Assembly: GCA_022457065.1 (NCBI GenBank)
Contig: JAJGBQ010000007.1
Coordinates: 2,506,501-2,570,500, forward strand
Reading direction: 5' to 3'
DNA: 64,000 nt
From: Curvularia sp. ZM96
Lineage: Eukaryota > Ascomycota > Dothideomycetes > Pleosporales > Pleosporaceae
Numbering within the stretch: the stretch's first letter is position 1; the number at the start of each line of letters is the position of its first letter. Below the pieces are notes generated by a model that saw only the letters and a list, made by a program, of their open reading frames with translations, was not told the DNA's origin and did no database searches. Positions 56,987 through 64,000 of the stretch are shown here, piece after piece. The position numbers were made by a program, and so were the translations under genes.

Positions 56987-59040
56987 TACAATCGTCTTCG
57001 TTATGCTATTTATTATTTTATATGCAATATTTACAGTCTCTCTTTCTCTATACCCCTGCATCACTATAACGATTAAAATATTTTTTAAGCTCGGGGTACT
57101 AAGACGATAGAGAGACAGCTAGAATACAGTATTGTACCTACTAAATACATCTAGCAATAGAGATAACCCCCTCCGCGAGTTTCTCCGCGTGAAGCATACT
57201 ATGCCAAGAGTAATATACGCTAGCGTCGTGATCTAGCGCGCTTACGTAGCGTAGGATAAAAAACAAGTTATATATTTTATATATCACGCTATGCCTAGTT
57301 AGCCGACATATTACAAGTAACAGCGAAGGATCTCTCCTAGACGAGGGCCGCAGGTAGGAGACCATTAGGCGCCACGTCAAAAGGTAATAATCACCGCAGG
57401 GCGATGATCACGTGATTGGCATCACGCCAAGTCCACGGCATTAGTGATGCCACCCTAGTTATGTGAGGACATAGCCTCACAGGAAGGGTCTAGAGTTATT
57501 GACTCTAGAGGGATAGCTTAATGCTAGAACCGAAAGTAATAGGTATAAGAATAGGTTGGATTTTATTATTACACTCGTTGTAGTTAACTCTTATAAGTTC
57601 TTCTCTTACACAGATTAATACTTAGTTATTCTATCGCACATAGAATTAATTATCCTTTTACTATTAGTTAAACTCTTATAACTCCTTTCTACTACGAATC
57701 GCTAGACAATCGCACGGCATACTTCATTATACCGTCTCGCCCTAACCTAGACCGAGACTAGGCAAATACACCCCAACCCCGTGTAACACGACACTACCGC
57801 GCTACTTTAGAGCTTCTATAGATAGCGCAGGCTAGCTATCTAAGGCTGCTAGCGAATATCGCTTAGTGCTTATTCCTACTCTAGTTAACTAACTACTTAA
57901 AGATACTAATGCCGTCGCTATACTAAGAAACAATATGCCGGCGTTACCTCTATATCGGCCCTCCTTCAGCCCACGATCTATTATAGTTCTCTTTCGGATA
58001 AGTCTTACTTCGCGGCTAACGTCTAGTTCTTCGTGATAGATTAGATAGGTTAGCGTTAAATATAATTATAGTATACTCTAGAGTTAGCTCTCTAAACGCG
58101 CAGCCCTTTAAAGCATCGTCGGCTCTATCGGCTAGAATTAAGAGTTCGGCTTTACTAGTAAGATAGTAATATCCAACTTTATCGCTAATAACCTTTCTAA
58201 AAGACTTTTATTAGCGCTAGCGCACCTAGAATCTGTATGTCCAATCAGCACGCAACGTATCCTGCAGCGTGTTTTAGAATTAATTTGTCTTCATTTAGTT
58301 ACCTATATAAGGGGTTGCGCTCAGGGAGCAATCGCGAGGATACAAGAGGTTGTATTCGATAGAGGGTTAGCTACTACCACATGCGATGTAAATACCATAC
58401 GAAGTAATAATTACAACACGATTAGGTAGGTAGGATCTAGGTACTCGACTACGCACCTAGATTCTGTAGATATCCCAAGATCCTATCGAGGAATAATTCA
58501 AAGGGCGTTCAGCCCGTTACAACCTATCTACTACCCTAGTCTCGCCAGACAATCGCACGGACGTCTTTAACGTAAGTCTCACCTGCCTTAGTGCGGACCA
58601 GGGCTAGAGCAGTATCACCTAGTTCTATGTAATATCGTATTTAAGCTTTCCATTTATTAAGATATAAAGTTCTTCACCAACTTTACATAATTTATTCACG
58701 CTTAGTTAAGCAATTATATAGGTTATGAACTTTCTATATAATAAGCCCTAGTTACTGCACTTAACGAGTAGCTAGCAATAACGCAATACTTTCTTCTCTA
58801 CTACTATAGACACACTACTACATACACTTAGCTTTGTTCCTACAAGAGTACAATCAATATGCTTTTCTTGCCAAAACCCTAGGTATTCCTTGCTCTAATG
58901 AGCGGGACAGTTATTGCGGCAGGCTCTGATATCCATTTTGAATGCCCAGCGGCGCCACGAAACGATCCGAAACTGCTTAGATGCCAGGCAGAAGCGAGGC
59001 GTTTGAAAGGACTAGAACTGAAGGGTTGCAATATACCTGG
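56987..59040 (+). repeat. left arm of near-perfect inverted repeat
   Basis: Position x pairs with 120987-x over the whole arm with no net indel: for example 57141-57380 pairs with 63607-63846 and 58859 with 62128. I see very few differences, and those checked (around 57950 and 58240-58330) are all C/T or G/A. Identity ends at 59040, the first base of intron 1 of the small secreted gene. Confidence 0.95.
57309..57788 (+). mobile_element. solo LTR inside left arm, RIP-marked, 480 bp
   Basis: Flanked by a perfect 5-bp duplication CGACA (57304-57308 and 57789-57793). It starts TATTACAAG, where the undamaged relative at 60003 has TGTTACAAG, and ends CCCCGTGTAACA. The body matches 60003-60449 in order but is much richer in A/T. 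Confidence 0.8.
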
Positions 59041-59281
59041 TAAGGACACTTATCGTCAATTTGGGTCTTGCTACTAATTTCATATCTCGCCTAGCTTGCG
59101 TTACTGGAGCTGCAGCTGCAGCTGCGGCTTGCACCACTGCGGCTGTAATGGACTTCCTTGGTTTGTGGCGTTTTTGCCCTTGTTTTAGTGCAGTTGCTAA
59201 CAACCCGCAGATCCAATTGCTGATGCAGCCTGCTTAGCTGCTGCTGGAGTGGCCTCTACAGGCTGCGAAAATTGTGGTTAA
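58859..59281 (+). pseudogene. small secreted cysteine-rich protein, left copy, one stop
   Basis: Three exons, 58859-59039, 59095-59160 and 59211-59281, with introns of 55 and 50 bp (GTAAGG...CCTAG, GTTTGT...CGCAG). Total 106 codons. The only defect is TAG at codon 8, where the right copy has TGG (Trp), inside the signal peptide. Exon 1 encodes the signal peptide plus an N-terminal domain (ECPAAPRNDPKLLRCQAEAR) that is almost identical to the right copy. Exons 2-3 are diverged: an Ala-rich ACVTGAAAAAAACTTAA, then DPIADAACLAA and a final CENCG. The mature part would have eight cysteines. Family unknown. If the start were bypassed to the Met at codon 14, no full signal peptide would remain. Confidence 0.75.
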
Positions 59282-60002
59282 TGCTATACTGCTGCTGCCA
59301 TTGTTCTGCCTAGGTATGCAATGCGTACAACAACGTAACTCGCATACTTAATAAGATTGTAATAAGTTACGAGGTAACTAGTATAGGTCCAGCAGTTGGT
59401 TGTTGCGGATAAGGGGCAGGGTGCTGTGAGCGAAGTTCTCCTAAGAGATGAGATGTATTGCTTGAGTTTAAATCGATGTTGAATACAATGAGCCGTCAGA
59501 GTGTATTGCCTATTGCTATATACTAAGTGAATATGTGCGCTGTTCTGTCTGCTCTCAATGCTCTTAGAGATCTTGCGGAGCCTGGGGAGCGCCAAGACTT
59601 ATGTGCTCTGTCGTTTTCTTCGCTTACGGTATGGGAGAGCTACCCTGGTCCCGATAATACTAGTGGGGCTGGCGCCGGTTGGTCATAACGATACCCCACT
59701 ACAGAGAGCTGCAGAATCACCTCCAATAATTATCATCATAAGAGCTCGTAGTATATTTATCAATCAACACTTACGATTATTTCAATCTATCTATAAGTAA
59801 TATGTGAGACGGAAGAGTGTCCAGACACGCCAAAGTGTTATACGGGGTCGGGTTATACTGGTCCCTACTAAGGCAGGTGAGACTTACATTAAAAGGCGTC
59901 CGCGCAATTGTCTGGCTACACTGTAAATGAAATTGCTAGGTAATTAACCGTGGTTCGAAGACAAACCATTTTTATAACAGTACATGCAACAAGGAAGTAC
60001 TA
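59282..60002. other. centre of inverted repeat, left part
   Basis: Contains, at about 59865-59925, the complement of a decayed version of the GTCTCGCCAGACAATCGC...TAGTGCGGACCAGG segment found in both arms. No gene recognised. Confidence 0.45.
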
Positions 60003-60449
60003 TGTTACAAGCAACAAGGAGAAGGATCTCCTTCCTAGACGCTGACCGCGAGTGGTTGGAGGAGCCACTTAGGATCAGGCGTCAAGGATCGCCGCGAGGC
60101 GACGATCACGTGATTGCCATCCCGAACCTCAGAGGAAACAGGGATTAAGTCGTGATAGCAGTGAGGACAAGACTGGAAGCGATGAGAATATAAGGATGGA
60201 TGGATTTCATTATTTACTCTTGTTGTGGTCAACTAAAATTGTACTCTCTTACAAGTTACTTTACTAAACAAGATTGATACTTTGTTATCCTACCTTAGTA
60301 TAGAATTGATTGTCTTTACTATCGGTTGAACATCTATAACTCTTTTCCATCAGAATTACTCAGCAATCTTGCGGACTACAGTTGACAGTTATTCTCGCCC
60401 TAACCTGGATCGAGAGTAAGGAAAAGTATAAGCCTAACCCCGTGGAACA
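60003..60449 (+). mobile_element. solo LTR, 447 bp, with perfect 5-bp duplication
   Basis: Begins TGTTACAAG, ends GTGGAACA (TG...CA), and is flanked by TACTA on both sides (59998-60002 and 60450-60454). It is the least AT-mutated member of the family that also occupies 57309-57788 and 63199-63678. Confidence 0.85.
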
Positions 60450-61667
60450 TACTAATCTAGGTGAGAAAAGAATTTGTGAGAGTTGACTATAACTGTAATG
60501 GGTTGGGTTCCCTTCAAGTAGCTCCTTGATAATGTCTCGGGTTGCTCACAGAATCTGGGTGCTACTTAGAGCACCCAGAATCTATACACCGTCTCAGCGG
60601 CGCTCAGACAACGCGCTCAGACGGTCTGGCGTAATCTTTCTCCGACAAGTAAACAAACACTAGACAGGTAGAAGTAGTTAGCTCCTTATTAAATATAACC
60701 TCTTGTATACCAAACGTTTGCTCTATAAACCGGGAATAAGAGCTGCCTAAGGCAAGAATATCCGTGCCGGGGTCTTTAGCCACAGCGCGCAATAAAGCTC
60801 ACAGACAACTCAGCACGCTACTGCTGTACAATGTCGCTTAGGATGCACGGCCGATCACATGTGTTTTGGCGATCTTGACGTCCGCGCAGAGAAACTGCCA
60901 GGATGCACACTTATCTTAAGTCGACTCTTCAAGTACGCAGTCTTGATCTTTGTTATCTTAGCTTTCTTTCTAGCCTACCAAGCTGTGTAGAAGTCTATAT
61001 TGTCGCGGAAAAACGGGGTATCAGAGAAGAGTAAATGGACAGCACTGACAGAATGAGCGATAGCGTGGTCAACAACACGCCTTTCAGCATCAGAGGTTGA
61101 TGCACTGGAAGAGAATATGTCCCGTTGCACCGTGCGTCCTAGCACGTAGGGACGGACATTAGGTAGGGCCCGAACAAGTGCAAGTAAGCAGTGTAAAAGG
61201 CACCGCGAGCGCTGCGGTGAGACAGTGCACAACCCACGCAAATGTGAAAATAATGCGGCAGATGCTAGCGATCAACAGTATCGACTTTTGGCTATAGTAC
61301 GGCCTTGTGATGTTGAGTAGTTGGGTGCAGAAGCCATGATAGTTTGTTGGGATGCGACACTCGCTATGCACCCGCGTTAAGATCCTCTATCACTTAGACT
61401 AAGACTTGGCCATTCTATACTGCTTCAGGATTATATTGTCTTCATTTGGTTATCTATCTACTACCCCAGTCTCGCCAGACAATCGCACGGACGTCTTTAA
61501 CGTAAGTCTCACCTGCCTTAGTGCGGACCAGGGCCAGTGCAGTATTACCTGGCCCCATGTAACAAAGCTTTTCTTGGGTTAAAGGGCCTAGATGGGCCTA
61601 AAAGAACATGGATCTTGACAGTGATGACTCCAAGCTCATCGCCACAGCGTGATGCGTTACAATTATT
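60450..61667. other. centre of inverted repeat, right part, with degenerate repeat copies
   Basis: 60495-60730 is a diverged copy of a segment at about 58310-58520 in the arms (both can be read with I-Q-E-V-x-F, on the minus strand here). 61410-61560 is a direct copy of arm sequence 58285-58310 joined to 58520-58630, lacking the roughly 200 bp between. A minus-strand frame at 60975-61241 shares a fragment with 50.1 kb. No intact gene. Confidence 0.5.
61440..61560 (+). repeat. partial extra copy of arm sequence
   Basis: CTACTACCCCAGTCTCGCC and the next about 100 bases match 58525-58630 with a few C/T or G/A differences; the arms carry about 200 bp extra just before this point. Confidence 0.75.
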
Positions 61668-62128
61668 TTAAGAGAAACAATCGACGCACGCTTGGAATGT
61701 AGATGATGTAGCGGCTAGGCAGGCTGCGTCGGCAAGGGGATCTGTTTGACGTACTTTATTAGTCACTTTTGTCGCTATCCCAATCTTACTTTGTATGTAA
61801 ATAGAAAGAGTATGTATCTTACCAAGAGCTTCCATAGCTGCAGCTGTAGCGCAGGCTGCAACAGTGGCAGCACTAGCACCAATGCATCCTAAAAAACATC
61901 AGACGCGTTTAAGTAGTATAGGGAACCATTAGTGATTTCTAACTAACCAAGTATATTGCAACCCTTCAGTTCTAGTCCTTTCAAACGCCTCGCTTCTGCC
62001 TGGCATCTAAGCAGTTTCGGATCGTTTCGTGGCGCCGCTAGGCATTCAAAATGGATATCAGAGCCTGCCGCAATAACTGTCCCGCTCATTAGAGCAAGGA
62101 ATACCCAGGGTTTTAGCAAGAAAAGCAT
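61668..62128 (-). CDS. small secreted cysteine-rich protein, intact copy
   Basis: Minus strand, three exons: 61948-62128, 61823-61888 and 61668-61741, with introns of 59 and 81 bp (GTTAGT...TTTTAG, GTAAGA...AAACAG). Total 107 codons, 106 residues. A signal peptide of about 21 residues ends in VIAAG. The mature part has eight cysteines: ECLAAPRNDPKLLRCQ and LKGC from exon 1; CIGASAATVAACATAAAM from exon 2; then DPLADAACLAA and a final CVDCFS. Exon 2 has exactly the size of its counterpart in the left copy (66 bp) and phases are identical, which strongly supports both models. No family name is recognised. Size, secretion, cysteine number and location in a RIP-marked repeat fit an effector or antimicrobial-type secreted protein; function is not shown. 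Confidence 0.8.
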
Positions 62129-64000
62129 ATTGATTGTACTCTTGTAGGAACAAAGCTAAGTGTATATAGTAGTGTGTCTATAGTAGCAGAGAAGAAAGTA
62201 TTGCGTTATTGCTAGCTACTCGTCAAGTACAGTAACTAGAGCTTATTATATAGAAAGTTCATAACCTATATAATTACTTAACTAAGCGTAAATAAATTAT
62301 GCAAAGTCGGTAAAGAACTTTATATCTTAATAAACAGAAAGCTTAAATACGATATTACATAGAACTAGGTGATACTGCTCTAGCCCTAGTCCGCACTAAG
62401 GCAGGTAAGACTTACGTTAAAGACGTCCGTGCGATTGTCTGGCGAGACTAGGGTAGTAGATAGGTTGTAACGGGCTGAACGCCCTTTGAATCATTCCTCG
62501 ATAGGATCTTGGGATATCTACAGAATCCAGGTGCGCAGTCGAGTACCTAGATCCTACCTACCTAATCGTGTTGCAATTATTACTTCGTATAGTATTTACA
62601 TCGCATGTGGTAGTAGCTAACCCTCTATCGAATACAACCTCTTGTATCCTCGCGATTGCTCCCTGAGCGCAACCCCTTACATAGATAACCAAATAAAGAC
62701 AAATTAATCCTAAAACACGCTGCAGGATACGTTGCGTGCTAATTAGACATACAGATTCTAGGTGCGCTAGCGCTAACAAAAGTCTTTTAGAAAGGTTATT
62801 AGCGATAAAGTTAGATATTACTATCTTACTAGTAAAGCCGAACTCTTAATTCTAGCCGATAGAGCCGACGATGCTTTAAAGGGCTGCGCGTTTAGAGAGC
62901 TAACTCTAGAGTATACTATAATTATATTTAACGCTAACCTATCTAATCTATCACGAAGAACTAGACGTTAGCCGCGAAGTAAGACTTATCCGAAAGAGAA
63001 CTATAATAGATCGTGGGCTGAAGGAGGGCCGATATAGAGGTAACGCCAGCATATTGTTTCTTAGTATAGCGACGGCATTAGTATCTTTAAGTAGTTAGTT
63101 AACTAGAGTAGGAATAAGCACTAAGCGATATTCGCTAGCAGCCTTAGATAGCTAGCCTGCGCTATCTATAGAAGCTCTAAAGTAGCGCGGTAGTGTCGTG
63201 TTACACGGGGTTGGGGTGTATTTGCCTAGTCTCGGTCTAGGTTAGGGCGAGACGGTATAATGAAGTATGCCGTGCGATTGTCTAGCGATTCGTAGTAGAA
63301 AGGAGTTATAAGAGTTTAACTAATAGTAAAAGGATAATTAATTCTATGTGCGATAGAATAACTAAGTATTAATCTGTGTAAGAGAAGAACTTATAAGAGT
63401 TAACTACAACGAGTGTAATAATAAAATCCAACCTATTCTTATACCTATTACTTTCGGTTCTAGCATTAAGCTATCCCTCTAGAGTCAATAACTCTAGACC
63501 CTTCCTGTGAGGCTATGTCCTCACATAACTAGGGTGGCATCACTAATGCCGTGGACTTGGCGTGATGCCAATCACGTGATCATCGCCCTGCGGTGATTAT
63601 TACCTTTTGACGTGGCGCCTAATGGTCTCCTACCTGCGGCCCTCGTCTAGGAGAGATCCTTCGCTGTTACTTGTAATATGTCGGCTAACTAGGCATAGCG
63701 TGATATATAAAATATATAACTTGTTTTTTATCCTACGCTACGTAAGCGCGCTAGATCACGACGCTAGCGTATATTACTCTTGGCATAGTATGCTTCACGC
63801 GGAGAAACTCGCGGAGGGGGTTATCTCTATTGCTAGATGTATTTAGTAGGTACAATACTGTATTCTAGCTGTCTCTCTATCGTCTTAGTACCCCGAGCTT
63901 AAAAAATATTTTAATCGTTATAGTGATGCAGGGGTATAGAGAAAGAGAGACTGTAAATATTGCATATAAAATAATAAATAGCATAACGAAGACGATTGTA
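61947..64000 (-). repeat. right arm of near-perfect inverted repeat, cut by window end
   Basis: Reverse complement of 56987-59040. The arm runs off the end of the window, so the full length is unknown. Confidence 0.95.
63199..63678 (-). mobile_element. solo LTR inside right arm
   Basis: Mirror copy of 57309-57788, with TGTCG on both sides (63194-63198 and 63679-63683), the complement of CGACA. It therefore inserted once, before the arm was duplicated. Confidence 0.8.

Noticed and set aside
57141..57380. 79-codon frame present identically in both arms (also 63607-63846)
   Set aside because: Identity follows from the inverted repeat, and the frame spans an LTR edge, so it is not evidence of a gene.
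1..64000. tRNA and rRNA genes
   Set aside because: I looked for GGTTCRANNCC-type B boxes with matching acceptor stems and for rRNA blocks and saw none that hold up; a covariance-model scan would be decisive.

Overview
The window is nuclear DNA of a filamentous ascomycete (Pezizomycotina; Dothideomycetes would fit, but I cannot name the genus). Evidence: genes are broken by 44-81 bp GT-AG introns with CTAAC/CTGAC-like branch points. The protein families are typically fungal: patatin and NB-ARC-TPR NOD-like receptors, a secreted lipoxygenase of the manganese type, an AhpD-like protein, spherulin/germin cupins and small secreted cysteine-rich proteins. Many nonsense changes are C-to-T or G-to-A in CpA/TpG context, the signature of repeat-induced point mutation (RIP). 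It is an accessory, repeat-rich region: few genes, long empty spacers, and many transposon remnants.

Layout. 0-8 kb: a four-exon RING/patatin-like phospholipase, an F-box protein with helical repeats, and a four-exon polytopic membrane protein. 8.4-20.9 kb: a large inverted duplication. Its arms each carry a divergently oriented patatin/NB-ARC/TPR receptor gene; the 3.4 kb centre holds a dead Tc1/mariner transposon and a conserved fungal gene of unknown function. Each receptor copy is open apart from one CAG-to-TAG codon, at a different place in each copy. 21-28 kb: a solo LTR, a 103-bp minisatellite, a lipoxygenase gene with one stop codon, a putative surface protein and a large J-domain protein. 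28-44 kb: sparse, with an AhpD-like gene, a small MADS-like gene, a disordered basic protein, a TPR protein with a nuclear localisation signal, a nucleoside 2-deoxyribosyltransferase-like gene, and three hAT-type MITEs with perfect 8-bp target duplications. 44-57 kb: mostly empty or decayed, with one small secreted protein, a cupin pseudogene, a dynamin-like remnant, and repeats. 57-64 kb: a near-perfect inverted repeat whose arms (about 2.05 kb each inside the window) contain RIP-marked solo LTRs.

The most unusual structure is at the 3' end. Two small secreted cysteine-rich genes face each other across the inverted repeat. Exon 1 lies inside the near-identical arms, and arm identity stops at the exon 1/intron 1 junction, while exons 2 and 3 are diverged paralogous sequence. 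One copy is intact (61668-62128, minus) and the other has TGG-to-TAG in the signal peptide (58859-59281, plus).

Functionally, the window has several families known from fungal self/non-self recognition or defence-like roles (patatin, NB-ARC-TPR, TPR, dynamin-like) beside secreted candidates. Whether they act together is inference. All gene models were spliced by hand from reading frame, splice-site and branch-point consistency; no database search was run.
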